DNA of 63,858 bases from Chloroflexota bacterium (GTDB lineage: Bacteria; Chloroflexota; Anaerolineae; Promineifilales; Promineifilaceae). Positions within the stretch are counted from its first letter, which is position 1; each line of letters begins with the position of its first letter. A program made the position numbers and the translations under genes. Location: assembly GCA_017993775.1 (NCBI GenBank), contig JAGOMA010000031.1, positions 1 to 63,858 on the forward strand, read 5' to 3'. Positions 48,360-60,614 of the stretch are shown here, one piece after another. The notes beneath the pieces were generated by a model. That model made no database searches. It was given only the letters and a program-made list of their open reading frames with translations, and was not told where the DNA came from.

Positions 48360-49310
48360 TTACGCTTTCACTTTGGCCCCGGGAACGGCCGTGCTGTCCA
48401 ATATTTCCTGCACAATAGCATCCGGCTCAATATCCTTAATACGCGCCGCCGGCCCGACAATAATGCGGTGGTTCAAGGCCGCGCCGGCCAGCGCTTTCAC
48501 ATCGTCAGGCAGCACAAAATCGCGGCCAAACATGGCCGCGCGCGCTTGCCCCAGGCGATAAATCGACAATGCGCCTCTGGAGCTTGCGCCCAGATACACC
48601 TCCGGATGCTCCCGCGTGGCGCGCACCAGGTCGACAATATATTCCTTAACCAGATTGTCGATATAAATGTCTTTAATCGCTTCTTGGGCCGCCGATAGCT
48701 CCTCCACCGAAACCACTTGTTCGATGGATTCGAGCGGATGTTGGTGCTGCTGGCGGGTCAGCATGTCCATTTCTTCGTTTTTGGCCGCGTACCCCAGGCG
48801 CAAACGCAGCATAAAACGGTCTAACTGCGCCTCTGGCAGCGGGAAGGTGCCTTCGTATTCGATGGGGTTTTGCGTGGCCAGGACCATAAACGGACTGCCC
48901 AGAGGGTAGGTGTGTCCATCCACCGTGACCTGACGTTCTTCCATGGATTCTAGCAGGGCGGACTGGGTTTTGGGGGTGGCGCGGTTGATTTCGTCGACAA
49001 GGACGATTTGGGCGTGGATGGGGCCGGGGCGAAATTCAAATTCGCGCGTCTTCTGGTTAAAAACAGAGACGCCGGTCACGTCGCTGGGCAGCATATCGGG
49101 AGTGAATTGGATGCGTTGGAACTTGCAGCCGACTGACCTGGCCAGCGTTTTGGCCAGCACGGTCTTGCCGACGCCTGGGACATCCTCGATGAGAATGTGG
49201 CCCTGACACAGCAGTCCGAGTACTGTTAGCTGCACGGCGGCGCGTTTGCCGATTATCACACGCTCCACGTTCTCTACAATGCGATTAGCGATTGCCTGAA
49301 CATCAGCCAT
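48360..49310 (-). CDS. MoxR-family AAA+ ATPase
   Basis: A 316-residue ATPase with Walker A DVPGVGKT at 43-50, Walker B in [20 protein letters not shown] and the sensor region [20 protein letters not shown]. MoxR proteins act as chaperone-like motors, typically encoded beside a DUF58 protein as here. A strong AAGGAGTG lies before the ATG. Envelope or stress roles are inferred from the family only. Confidence 0.94.
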   Translation of the reverse strand: MADVQAIANRIVENVERVIIGKRAAVQLTVLGLLCQGHILIEDVPGVGKTVLAKTLARSVGCKFQRIQFTPDMLPSDVTGVSVFNQKTREFEFRPGPIHAQIVLVDEINRATPKTQSALLESMEERQVTVDGHTYPLGSPFMVLATQNPIEYEGTFPLPEAQLDRFMLRLRLGYAAKNEEMDMLTRQQHQHPLESIEQVVSVEELSAAQEAIKDIYIDNLVKEYIVDLVRATREHPEVYLGASSRGALSIYRLGQARAAMFGRDFVLPDDVKALAGAALNHRIIVGPAARIKDIEPDAIVQEILDSTAVPGAKVKA

Positions 49311-49535
49311 ATAGACACTCCTTATGAGGGGAAATGATAAGTTGCTTTGGAATTGAACATGGAGAGTATACCAAGATTGCCCCGCGCTTGGTAGTATTTT
49401 GGTGACATTTTGGGGTCGGGCGTGGGCAAATCGTATGCTGATTCTTATGTATTTTTCAGATGTGGGGTGGGAAACGGCCGTTTCCCTCCCTCGTTAGTCA
49501 AAATCACCAATAAATCTATCTCCTTTTTGTGCCTG

Positions 49536-49564
49536 TTGACGGAAAAATGGGCAAATGGTATAGT
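49536..49564 (+). promoter_or_regulatory. Sigma-70-type promoter upstream of the amylase-pullulanase leader
   Basis: TTGACG (49536-49541) and TATAGT (49559-49564) are separated by exactly 17 bases. Transcription would start near 49571, about 285 bases before the coding region, and read into the terminator at 49747. Confidence 0.7.
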
Positions 49565-49570
49565 TGAGCC

Positions 49571-49746
49571 ATCAACTACTTTTGTAACAGCCAATCATTA
49601 CAAAACGTGAGTAGCCCAAATTAAACGCTGTTGGAATTTGCCCTTACGATAGAGTGGTCGTTGATCGGAAGAAGTGTAAGAGATGCGCCTGCAAATCATA
49701 TTTTTCGGCTCGAAACAGTTGAATTTGGCAGTTTGTGACGTAAGTT
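49571..49746 (+). ncRNA. Candidate regulatory leader or small RNA ahead of the amylase-pullulanase gene
   Basis: About 180 bases between a good promoter and a strong terminator contain no gene. The stretch has several short complementary segments and a GCGCCTGCAAAT near 49684 that could compete with the first terminator arm (GCGCCTGTTCGG) for pairing. It fits a transcription-attenuation leader or a free small RNA. No known riboswitch class was recognised. Confidence 0.4.
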
Positions 49747-49792
49747 GCGCCTGTTCGGACAAATAATTTGTCTGAATAGGCGTTTTTTATTG
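49747..49792 (+). terminator. Intrinsic terminator ahead of the amylase-pullulanase gene
   Basis: CGCCTGTTCGGACAAAT pairs with ATTTGTCTGAATAGGCG (two G-T pairs), followed directly by TTTTTTATT. This is a textbook intrinsic terminator on the + strand. No + strand coding gene precedes it. Confidence 0.85.
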
Positions 49793-49854
49793 TTTTCGGC
49801 GCAATGTTCGCCGGGCGAACTGGCGAAAAAGATTCAAATCTTAAAGGAGTAGGG

Positions 49855-52800
49855 ATGAATAGGAAGGTCAAAGCAAGCTGGCGGCTGCTTATGAGCAGCC
49901 TGTTGGTTTTATTGTTGTTTGGCGGCATGTTCTGGCTGCTGCGCCCCCCGGCGCAGGCGGCCGCAGGAAATGGCGCAGCGCTGCCGCTAGTGGGCGGCAC
50001 GGCCGTTTCCGCTCCCGGTAGTTTCACCCCAACCAGCAGCACGGCAGCCATCAATTGGTGCGTCGCCGGTGACTTCAACAGTTGGAACAACAGCAGTACG
50101 CCCCTTTTTGATGACGCCACCGCCGGTGACTTAATTGCCGGGGATGGCGTTTATTCATTAGACCTGGTGATACCCACCGCCGGACGATACGAGTTCAAGG
50201 CCGTGGAGTGTGGCAATTGGAGCAATGCTTTCCCCAGCGACAACGCCTGGCTGATTACCACACAAGATGCCCACACCGTCAAACTGACGTTTGACACCAA
50301 CAATTACGGCGCTGATGCCGGGCTGGTGATGAAGCCGTCGCAAAACATTGTCAACGTTTGGTTCGATATGCCGCCGGCCTCCTTTACACTAGTAGGCCCC
50401 TGGCAGCAGTGGAACAATACCGCGGTGACCACGACGATGACGGCCGTTGGCCATGGCATTTACCGGTTGGCCTACGAGTTTGCCGCCGCCGGCGCGTATG
50501 AAGCCAAAATTACCGAAACCGGCAACTGGGGCAACCAGATTGGCGTTGACGGCCGTAACAAAAACGCGCCCACCATCGCCTTTACCACCACCGGGGTCAA
50601 TCAAACCGTCATCTTTTTGCTGGATACCGTCACCGGGCGGATGTCCATCACGCCCAACGGCAGCGGCGCTGGCAACTGGTGCGCGGCCGGTGACTTTAAC
50701 AGTTGGAATAATGCCAGCAACCCCCTTTACGATGATGGCACCAACGGCGACCTGTTGGGCGGCGATGGCGTCTACTCCCTGGATGTGGTTCTGGCGGCTG
50801 CCGGACGTACGGAATTTAAAGCCGTGGAATGTAACAATTGGGGCGTCGCTTACCCATCAGACAATGCCTGGATGATCGCTTCCGCAGGCGGCCAGACGGT
50901 GAAAATTACCTTCGACACCAATGACCACAGCGCCGATGCCGGGCTGTCGTTTGTGCCCTCCCAGCACATCGTCAACGCCTGGGACGATATGCCCCCCAGC
51001 CTGACGGTTGTTGGCCCGTGGCAAAGTTGGAACAACAGTGACGCAGCCACGACGCTGGCCAGTTTGCCCAACCAGTATTACATTTTGCCCTACCAGTTTG
51101 CCACGGCCGGCAACTATGAAGCTAAAATCACCAACACCGGCGCCTGGGACAATCAGATAGGCATAGACGGCCGTAACAAAAATGCGGGCACCATCCCATT
51201 CACCGTGGCCGCCGATGGCGACGTAGCCGCCTTTTATGTTGATGGGCGCAACGGCCGTACGGCCATCGTCACCCCGGTCCCACTGCTGCCTCCCATCGAC
51301 CTGAACCTGGTCAAACCGGCCGTGCAGCACGCTGTACAGGACGAAATTTTCTACTTCGCCCTCACCGACCGCTTTAAAGACGGCGACCCAACCAACAACA
51401 CCGGCGGGATTCCTGGCACGGCCGTTGATCATGGCTACGACCCCACCGACATCAGCTACTACCACGGCGGCGATCTGTCCGGTCTGTCGGCAGCCGCCAC
51501 CCTGGATTACGTTCAGGGTTTGGGCATCTCAGCCATTTGGATCACCCCCGTTTTCGAAAACAACCCCACCCAACCCGACAGCAGCGCCACCAATGGCATT
51601 GGCGCGGCCTATCACGGGTACTGGATTCTCGACTATGAAACGGCCGATCCCCACCTGGGCACAGACCAGGAACTCATCGACTTCATCACGGCCGCCCACG
51701 CGCGCGGCATCAAAGTGTATTTTGACTTTGTAGCCAACCACACCGGCGACCTGATCAATTATGTCGAAGCGACATCGGCCTACCGTTACAAGGCCGATTT
51801 CCCGTACCGCGACGCCAGCGGCAACGCGTTTGATGATCGGGATTACATTTTTGGTACGTTCCCGGCGTTGGATACGGCCGTTAGCTTCCCCTACACGCCG
51901 CAAGTAGACCCGGCCGACGCCAATCGCAAAGCGCCCGCCTGGCTCAACAACCCCATCTACTACCACAATCGCGGCGATTCCACCTTTGTCGGCGAAAGCT
52001 CCACCTATGGCGATTTCTTCGGCCTTGATGACGTGTTTACCGAGCAGCCTTTTGTGGTGAACGGTTTCACCGACATTCTAACCGGCACAATTGCCGCTTA
52101 CGGCATCGACGGCTACCGCATGGATACCGTCAAACACGTCAACATCGAATTTTGGCAGCAGGTCATTCCGGCGGTGATGGATTACGCCACTACCAACGGC
52201 AAGCCCGATTTCTTCATCTTTGGCGAGGTGTTTGATGGCAGCGCCGCCACCATGAGCCAATTCACCACCCAGGGCAATCTGCCCGGCGTGCTGGACTTTG
52301 GCCTGCATGGCGCGGCGACGAATTTCGCCGTCAACAGCAGCGCCACCGACAACCTGCGCGACTTTTACGCTGCCGACGACTACTTCACCGACGCCGACAG
52401 CAACGCCTACCAGTTAGGCACGTTTGTCAGCAACCACGATGGCGGCATCGAACGCCTGGGCGCGCGGCTGCGCGGTCTGGCCGGCACAACCGATGGCGAA
52501 TTGGTCAGCCGCATGGAACTGGGGTATGCGCTGCTCTACTTTGGGCGCGGCTTCCCCGTGGTCTACTACGGCGACGAGCAAGGGTTTGTGGGCGGCGGCA
52601 GCGACAAGCTGGCCCGCGAAGACATGTTCCCCAGCCAGACAGCCGCTTTCAACGGCGACCTGATTGGCACGAACCTGACCGTGGCCGACGACAACTTTGA
52701 CCCATCGCACCCGTTGTACCTGGCCTTGGGCGATTTTGCCGCCGTGCGCGACGCCAATCTGGCGCTGCGGCGCGGAGCGCAAATTCACCGCTACAGCACC

Positions 52801-55800
52801 AACGGGGCAGGCATCTACGCTTTTTCGCGCATCGAACGGGGCGAGAAGGTGGAATATGTGGTCGCCCTGAACAACGCGGAGACGGCGCAGCAGGCGACGT
52901 TTGACGTGTATTCGGCCAATATGGGCTTTACGGCCGTTTACCCCCTCGCCGCCCCGCCCATCACCTCCACCATTGGCAGCCAACTCACCGTCGATGTCCC
53001 TGCGCTTAGCGTGGTGGTCTACAAAGCCAATGCGCCGCTGGCTCCGATTAAGAATACGGCCGTTGCTCCCGATGTCACCTTCACTACCCCGGCGCCCGCC
53101 GCTGAAGTGACCGGGCGGGTAGAAGTAGGCGTCAGCCTGAGCGCGCCTGTTTTCGCCGAAGTCAATTTCTCTGTAAAAGTGGGCGCTGGCGCTTACGAAT
53201 ACATCGGCACAGACAACAACGCGCCTTACCGCATCTTCTACGATGTCAGCCAGATCGCCCCCGGCACGGAAGTCACCTTCCAGGCCATCGTCAACGACCT
53301 GAACGGCGGCTACAAAAACAACATCGTCACCGTCGTCGTGGGCCAAAATGTGGTTCCGGGGCAGGAACAATACGCCATCATCCACTACCATCGCCCGGCC
53401 GGCGATTATGGCGATTTTACCTCTTCAGACTTCAACGACTTCTGGGGCCTGCATCTTTGGGGCGACGCCATCGTTCCCAACGAAGCCACCTCCTGGGACC
53501 AGCCCAAGAAATTTGCCGGAATTGATGATTTTGGCGCGTTTGTAGCGATTCAACTGCAAGACATTACCAAACCGGTCAATTTCATCATCCATCGCGGCAA
53601 TGACAAAGACACCCCGGCCGACCGCAGCTTCGACCCTTCGGTAACGCCGGAAATCTGGTTGATCCAGGGCGATGCCACCAACTACGCCTCGCGCGCCGAA
53701 GCGACAGGCGCGACGTTGGTGCATTACAACCGTCCCGACGCCACGTATACAGACTGGAAGTTGTATCTGTGGCAGACGGATTGGAACAACGATTGGAACG
53801 TGTCTCACGCGTATGACGGCCTGGACAGCTTTGGCGCGGTATACAGCATCACCACGTCGGTTTATCCGTCGCTAACCGTTACCAGTCCGCTCAGCTTCAT
53901 CATGCACAATGGACCGGACAAGGACCCGCCGAACAGCCCGGATCGCAGCTACACGCCATCCGACCAGTTTGAAATCTGGCTGAATTCGGGTAATGAGACA
54001 GTGTTTGATTCGTGGGGCGCGGCGACGAATACGGCCGTATTCCACTACGCCCGCTGCCTCAACGACTTTGGCAACTACGAGAGCACCGACTACAACGACT
54101 TCTGGGGTATGCACCTTTGGGGCGACGTAGACGTGCCAGGCGTCACCTGGCAAACGCCTCTGAAAGCCGCCGGTCAGGATGGCTTCGGCGTCTACTTTGA
54201 AGTGCCGCTGACCGACGGCGCATCCACCGTCAACTACATCTTCCATCGCGGCGACGAGAAAGACACGTCGGCCGATCAATCCCTGAATCTGGCCAACCTG
54301 GGCTACGAAATCTGGGTCGTCAACGGCGATATCGTGGACGTGAACGGCATTCGCCGCCAGATCGCCTCCCAACCGATCGCCTACTCCATCCGCGAGCAGG
54401 TCTGCGCCGGAGCAACCGTGGGCAACATTGATCAGCAGATGGCCCACTGGCTGAGCGCTAACACCATCGGCTGGGAGCCATTGGTGGCTGCGGATCAGGT
54501 ATTCCTCCACGCCGCCCCGACCGGCGGCCTGGTTCTGGATGCCAACGGCATCAGCGGTGGCGCGGTCTACACGCTGACGCAAAATGGCGTCATCACCGGC
54601 GACATCGCCGCCAAATTCCCGCATCTGGCCGGTATTCCAGCCTGGGAACTCGACCCGGCAGACGTTCCCGACGTGGCTGAACTGCTAAAAGGGCAAATCG
54701 CCGTTTCTGCCTTTGCTGGCGGCGTCCTGGTAGACGCAACCGGCCTGCAAATTCCCGGCGTGTTGGACGACTTGTACACGGCCGATGCGTATGGCCAGCA
54801 GTTAGGGCCGGTGTGGGTTGGCGGCACGCCCGCGCTCAAATTGTGGGCGCCTACGGCTAAATCGGTGACGCTGCACCTGTTTGACGACGCCAATCCGGCG
54901 ACGATCAGCGTGCCTTATACGATGACGTTGGATTCGGCCAGCGGCGTATGGAGCATAGTCGGCGCGCCAAATTGGAAGAATAAATATTACCTCTACGATG
55001 TGGAAGTGTATGTCCACAGCACCGGGCAGGTGGAACACAACCTGGTAACCGATCCGTATTCATATGGGTTGGCCATGAACAGCATCCGCAGCCAGCTTGT
55101 GGACCTGGCCGATCCGGCGCTGGAACCGGTGGGTTGGGATGCGTTGGCCAAGCCGCCGCTGGTAAACCCGGAAGACATCACCGTCTACGAACTGCACTTG
55201 CGCGACTTTAGCGTTAATGACCCGTTGGTCGCTCCGGCGGACAGGGGGACGTTTAAGGCGTTTACCTACATGAACAGCTATGGCATGTTGCACTTGCGGC
55301 AGCTCGCCGAGGCCGGATTGACGCATGTGCATCTGCTGCCGGTGTTCGATATTGCCACCATCAACGAGGACAAATCGACGTGGCAGGAACCGGACTTTAC
55401 GGGCGCGGATATGGGGCCAGCATCTCAGGACCAACAGGCGGCGGTAACGGCCGTTGCCGACACCGACGCCTTCAACTGGGGCTATGACCCGCTCCACTAC
55501 ACCGTCCCTGAAGGCAGCTACAGCACCGTGCCTACCGGAACCGTGCGCATCTACGAATTCCGCCAGATGGTGGAATCGCTCAACCAGAATGATCTGCGCG
55601 TCGTCATGGATGTGGTCTACAACCATACCAACGCTTCAGGTCAAAACGCCAACTCGGTTCTAGACAAAGTTGTGCCCGGTTATTACCATCGCCTCAATAA
55701 CGTAGGTAAGGTAGAAACCAGCACCTGCTGCCAGAACACAGCCACCGAACACGACATGATGGAAAAACTGATGGTCGACTCCATCGTTGTCTGGGCTAAA

Positions 55801-57216
55801 TACTACAAAGTGGACGCCTTCCGCTTTGACTTGATGGGCCATCACATGAAAGACAACATGTTGGCCGTGCGCGCCGCCCTCGACGCGCTGACGCTGGAAA
55901 ACGACGGCGTAGACGGACAGGCCATCTATATGTACGGCGAAGGCTGGAACTTTGGTGAAGTGGCCAACAATGCGCGCGGCGTGAACGCCACCCAGCTCAA
56001 CATGGCGGGGACCGGCATTGGCACGTTTAGCGACCGGCTGCGCGACGCGGTGCGCGGACCCAGTCCGTTCGCCAGCGGTTTGGACCTGCAGAATCAAGGC
56101 TTCGCCAACGGTCTGTATTACGACCCGAACACGCACCCACAGGGAGATGCGCTGGCTCGTTTGCTGCTGCTTTCGGACCAGATTCGGGTGGGATTGGCCG
56201 GAAATCTGGCCAGTTACGAATTTATAGACCGCGATGGCAATCTGGTAACCGGCGCGCAGGTGGATTACAACGGTCAGCCGACCGGCTATACGGCCGATCC
56301 GCAAGAACATATCGTGTACATCTCCAAACACGACAACCAGACCTTGTACGACATTAACGCGTACGCCAGCCCGACGGCGACGACCACGATGAGTGACCGC
56401 GTCCGCATTCAGCAGATGGGGTTGAGCATTGTGACGTTGAGCCAGGGCGTGCCGTTCTACCAGGCAGGCAGCGATATGCTGCGATCCAAATCGTTGGATC
56501 GGGACAGCTATAACTCGGGCGATTGGTTTAATCGGTTAGACTTTACGTACAGCACGAACAATTGGGGCGCAGGCCTGCCGGTGGCGGGCGTGAACCAACC
56601 GAACTGGTTCGTGATGGAGCCGCTGTTAAGCGACCCGGGGATGATGCCATCGCACGATGACATCGCCCACTCGGCCAATTGGTACCAGGATTGGTTGGCG
56701 ATTCGGTACAGCTCGCCGTTGTTCCGGTTGGAAACGGCCGTCGATGTCCAATCTCGCCTGTCGTTTGAAAACGTTGGTCCGAACCAGATTCCTGGCCTCA
56801 TCGTCATGAATTTGTCTGACGTGGTGAGCGGCACAGCCGACCTGGACCTGATGTACGACTGGGTGGTGGTTTTGTTTAACGCCAACGATGAGCCGCAAAC
56901 CATTAGCAGCACAACCTGGATCGACCAAAACCTGGCGCTGCACCCGGTGCAGGCGGCTTCGGTTGATGAGGTGGTGAAGCAGACGACCTTTGATGCGGCG
57001 ACGGGCACGTTTGTGGTTCCTGGTCGGACAACGGCCGTGTTTGTAGCCCGCCAGACGCATATCAATTACTTCCCGATCGTTGGGGTGCGGGTGTCTGTTC
57101 CGGTGGCCCAGCCTGTGGCGGCAGAGCCTCAGGCGTCGGCTTCGATGCCCTGGATCGCCATGTTGGTGATGCCAGCCATGTTGGTGGGCATGCTGCCTGG
57201 GCGGCGTCAGCGGTAA
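49855..57216 (+). CDS. Bifunctional surface alpha-amylase/pullulanase (amylopullulanase), 2453 residues
   Basis: A giant secreted GH13 fusion. After the signal helix, four carbohydrate-binding-like modules form two similar pairs (NWCVAGDFNSWNN near residue 68, NWCAAGDFNSWNN near 275). The alpha-amylase barrel begins near 495 with catalytic D757 (GYRMDT), E791 (FGEVFDG) and D862 (SNHDGG). Three PUD/CBM41-like modules span about 1170-1510 (FNDFWGLHLWGD, YNDFWGMHLWGD). A pullulanase N2 domain, CBM48 and second barrel follow, with D1992 (FRFDLMGHH), E2029 (YGEGWNFGE) and D2160 (SKHDNQT). A final hydrophobic helix and RRQR tail anchor it. AAAGGAG precedes the ATG. Confidence 0.93.
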   Translation: MNRKVKASWRLLMSSLLVLLLFGGMFWLLRPPAQAAAGNGAALPLVGGTAVSAPGSFTPTSSTAAINWCVAGDFNSWNNSSTPLFDDATAGDLIAGDGVYSLDLVIPTAGRYEFKAVECGNWSNAFPSDNAWLITTQDAHTVKLTFDTNNYGADAGLVMKPSQNIVNVWFDMPPASFTLVGPWQQWNNTAVTTTMTAVGHGIYRLAYEFAAAGAYEAKITETGNWGNQIGVDGRNKNAPTIAFTTTGVNQTVIFLLDTVTGRMSITPNGSGAGNWCAAGDFNSWNNASNPLYDDGTNGDLLGGDGVYSLDVVLAAAGRTEFKAVECNNWGVAYPSDNAWMIASAGGQTVKITFDTNDHSADAGLSFVPSQHIVNAWDDMPPSLTVVGPWQSWNNSDAATTLASLPNQYYILPYQFATAGNYEAKITNTGAWDNQIGIDGRNKNAGTIPFTVAADGDVAAFYVDGRNGRTAIVTPVPLLPPIDLNLVKPAVQHAVQDEIFYFALTDRFKDGDPTNNTGGIPGTAVDHGYDPTDISYYHGGDLSGLSAAATLDYVQGLGISAIWITPVFENNPTQPDSSATNGIGAAYHGYWILDYETADPHLGTDQELIDFITAAHARGIKVYFDFVANHTGDLINYVEATSAYRYKADFPYRDASGNAFDDRDYIFGTFPALDTAVSFPYTPQVDPADANRKAPAWLNNPIYYHNRGDSTFVGESSTYGDFFGLDDVFTEQPFVVNGFTDILTGTIAAYGIDGYRMDTVKHVNIEFWQQVIPAVMDYATTNGKPDFFIFGEVFDGSAATMSQFTTQGNLPGVLDFGLHGAATNFAVNSSATDNLRDFYAADDYFTDADSNAYQLGTFVSNHDGGIERLGARLRGLAGTTDGELVSRMELGYALLYFGRGFPVVYYGDEQGFVGGGSDKLAREDMFPSQTAAFNGDLIGTNLTVADDNFDPSHPLYLALGDFAAVRDANLALRRGAQIHRYSTNGAGIYAFSRIERGEKVEYVVALNNAETAQQATFDVYSANMGFTAVYPLAAPPITSTIGSQLTVDVPALSVVVYKANAPLAPIKNTAVAPDVTFTTPAPAAEVTGRVEVGVSLSAPVFAEVNFSVKVGAGAYEYIGTDNNAPYRIFYDVSQIAPGTEVTFQAIVNDLNGGYKNNIVTVVVGQNVVPGQEQYAIIHYHRPAGDYGDFTSSDFNDFWGLHLWGDAIVPNEATSWDQPKKFAGIDDFGAFVAIQLQDITKPVNFIIHRGNDKDTPADRSFDPSVTPEIWLIQGDATNYASRAEATGATLVHYNRPDATYTDWKLYLWQTDWNNDWNVSHAYDGLDSFGAVYSITTSVYPSLTVTSPLSFIMHNGPDKDPPNSPDRSYTPSDQFEIWLNSGNETVFDSWGAATNTAVFHYARCLNDFGNYESTDYNDFWGMHLWGDVDVPGVTWQTPLKAAGQDGFGVYFEVPLTDGASTVNYIFHRGDEKDTSADQSLNLANLGYEIWVVNGDIVDVNGIRRQIASQPIAYSIREQVCAGATVGNIDQQMAHWLSANTIGWEPLVAADQVFLHAAPTGGLVLDANGISGGAVYTLTQNGVITGDIAAKFPHLAGIPAWELDPADVPDVAELLKGQIAVSAFAGGVLVDATGLQIPGVLDDLYTADAYGQQLGPVWVGGTPALKLWAPTAKSVTLHLFDDANPATISVPYTMTLDSASGVWSIVGAPNWKNKYYLYDVEVYVHSTGQVEHNLVTDPYSYGLAMNSIRSQLVDLADPALEPVGWDALAKPPLVNPEDITVYELHLRDFSVNDPLVAPADRGTFKAFTYMNSYGMLHLRQLAEAGLTHVHLLPVFDIATINEDKSTWQEPDFTGADMGPASQDQQAAVTAVADTDAFNWGYDPLHYTVPEGSYSTVPTGTVRIYEFRQMVESLNQNDLRVVMDVVYNHTNASGQNANSVLDKVVPGYYHRLNNVGKVETSTCCQNTATEHDMMEKLMVDSIVVWAKYYKVDAFRFDLMGHHMKDNMLAVRAALDALTLENDGVDGQAIYMYGEGWNFGEVANNARGVNATQLNMAGTGIGTFSDRLRDAVRGPSPFASGLDLQNQGFANGLYYDPNTHPQGDALARLLLLSDQIRVGLAGNLASYEFIDRDGNLVTGAQVDYNGQPTGYTADPQEHIVYISKHDNQTLYDINAYASPTATTTMSDRVRIQQMGLSIVTLSQGVPFYQAGSDMLRSKSLDRDSYNSGDWFNRLDFTYSTNNWGAGLPVAGVNQPNWFVMEPLLSDPGMMPSHDDIAHSANWYQDWLAIRYSSPLFRLETAVDVQSRLSFENVGPNQIPGLIVMNLSDVVSGTADLDLMYDWVVVLFNANDEPQTISSTTWIDQNLALHPVQAASVDEVVKQTTFDAATGTFVVPGRTTAVFVARQTHINYFPIVGVRVSVPVAQPVAAEPQASASMPWIAMLVMPAMLVGMLPGRRQR

Positions 57217-57354
57217 ATATGGTGCGTGACGGATGGCGGCTGATGGTTCGCCGACCATCCTGAACTGGGTATGAGAAACGGCCGTTTCTCCTGTGTGGGG
57301 AAACGGTCGTTTTTCGCTTAGGTAGAACATTTGTGATAAAATCCATCGGTTGAC

Positions 57355-58335
57355 ATGATGCAAAAGAAAGAACGCATAACACCCTTGCCGGGTATCTGGC
57401 AAACCATCGCCGCCGGCTTCGATTTCACCAGTAAACACCTCTGGTTGATCCTCCTGCCCGTGCTGCTCGACAGTTTTTTCTGGCTTGGACCTCGATTGAG
57501 CGGGCGTCTGATTATTGAGCGATTTGTATCGCTCCTGCCGACAGATCAGGCTTTGCTCGATTTGAACAGCCAACTGTTGGTGATGGCCCCACGCACCAAT
57601 TTATTTACCAGCCTGTCTGTCCCGTTGCTGGGCATTCCCGCGTTGATGGTTGGCGCGACGCCGGTAAAGACGCCGCTGCCGACGCAGATTGTGGAGCTTG
57701 ATAGCGTAGCCGCATGGATGGGCTTGTTTTTGCTGTTTAGCTTGTTGGGATTGCTGCTGACGGCCGTTTATTACACCTTAATCGCGCACAGTTTGCAGCG
57801 CGTCGGCGACCCCCGCGTATCGCTTTCAGGCAGGGCCTTAGTCGGCCGCATGGCCACCGTGTGGCTGCGGTTGATTGGGTTGAGCGTGGTGGTGGTCATC
57901 ATGGGGTTGGCGCTCTACATTCCCTTACTGCCCATCAGCCTGGTGTTGGGGTTTATCAGCACCGTTTTGGCCGCGCTGGTTTTGTTTTTAGGACCGGTGA
58001 TTATGATGTGGGTGGTGATTTATCTGTTTTTTGTACCGTTTGGGTTGGCGTGGCACGGCCGTTCTTTGTTCCAGACGGCCGTTGAGAGCCTCCAGTTGGT
58101 GCGCCTGCACATCATCCCCACCCTGGGGCTGCTGCTGGCTCTGCTCATCATCCGCAACCTGTTGAGCATGGTCTTGCTGATTGCCGATGACGGCTCCTGG
58201 CTGACCCTGGCCGGCATGGTGGGTCACGCTTTTGTGATGACCTCGCTCGTTGCGGCGACCTTTATATTTTACCGTGATCGTTACCAGGTGTTGTTTGCGG
58301 ATGTCTCCCAACAGCCGCAGCCAACGCTTGAATAA
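57355..58335 (+). CDS. Multi-pass membrane protein of unknown function
   Basis: A 326-residue protein with about six hydrophobic helices (for example LILLPVLLDSFFWLGP, WMGLFLLFSLLGLLLTAVYY and VVVVIMGLALYIPLLPISLV). I do not recognise a family with certainty; the layout resembles bacterial DUF-type integral proteins without catalytic motifs. Two ATGs are adjacent at 57355 and 57358. The spacer before it holds two imperfect copies of GGAAACGG(C/T)CGTTT. gyrB starts 75 bases after its stop on the same strand. Confidence 0.7.
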   Translation: MMQKKERITPLPGIWQTIAAGFDFTSKHLWLILLPVLLDSFFWLGPRLSGRLIIERFVSLLPTDQALLDLNSQLLVMAPRTNLFTSLSVPLLGIPALMVGATPVKTPLPTQIVELDSVAAWMGLFLLFSLLGLLLTAVYYTLIAHSLQRVGDPRVSLSGRALVGRMATVWLRLIGLSVVVVIMGLALYIPLLPISLVLGFISTVLAALVLFLGPVIMMWVVIYLFFVPFGLAWHGRSLFQTAVESLQLVRLHIIPTLGLLLALLIIRNLLSMVLLIADDGSWLTLAGMVGHAFVMTSLVAATFIFYRDRYQVLFADVSQQPQPTLE

Positions 58336-58338
58336 TGA

Positions 58339-60339
<2,001 letters not shown>

Positions 60340-60455
60340 GTGGTGTGCGTGTTGTTTGTCGTATATCACAAATAATGATCCAATTTTGAATGACCATGAC
60401 AGCCAGGAATAAGGCGTTACGCGCGCTTAGGAATGACAATTAGATACCATGCGAA

Positions 60456-60502
60456 AGATTGGGCCAATCTTCTGCGATAATCTTCTGAGATTGGCCCAAT
60501 CT
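60456..60502. repeat. AGATTGG/CCAATCT inverted repeat downstream of gyrB
   Basis: AGATTGGGCCAATCT, a spacer and AGATTGGCCCAATCT give two near-identical palindromes that also pair with each other. It lies in the gene-free 275 bases between gyrB and a phosphotransferase relic and may terminate gyrB transcription. Confidence 0.7.
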
Positions 60503-60614
60503 GAACATGTGAATTATTCAGTTCTCGTTCTTTACTGCTAATGACAGAGCAAATTTGCGAGAAGAATAAGAAGAAAACCAACAGCAAACAGCCGTCAATG
60601 GCACCCAGATTAGG

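Noticed and set aside
49311..49535. Possible small gene between the MoxR gene and the leader promoter
   Set aside because: Short frames lack ribosome-binding sites; the stretch holds only a GGGAAACGGCCGTTTCCC palindrome and presumably the moxR promoter.
50055..51240. Repeated modules at the start of the amylase-pullulanase gene considered as a DNA repeat element
   Set aside because: They are in-frame protein domain repeats with diverged DNA.
52414..53391. Long open frame (325 codons) on the - strand inside the amylase-pullulanase gene
   Set aside because: It mirrors the conserved amylase domain on the other strand; the length comes from high GC at third positions.
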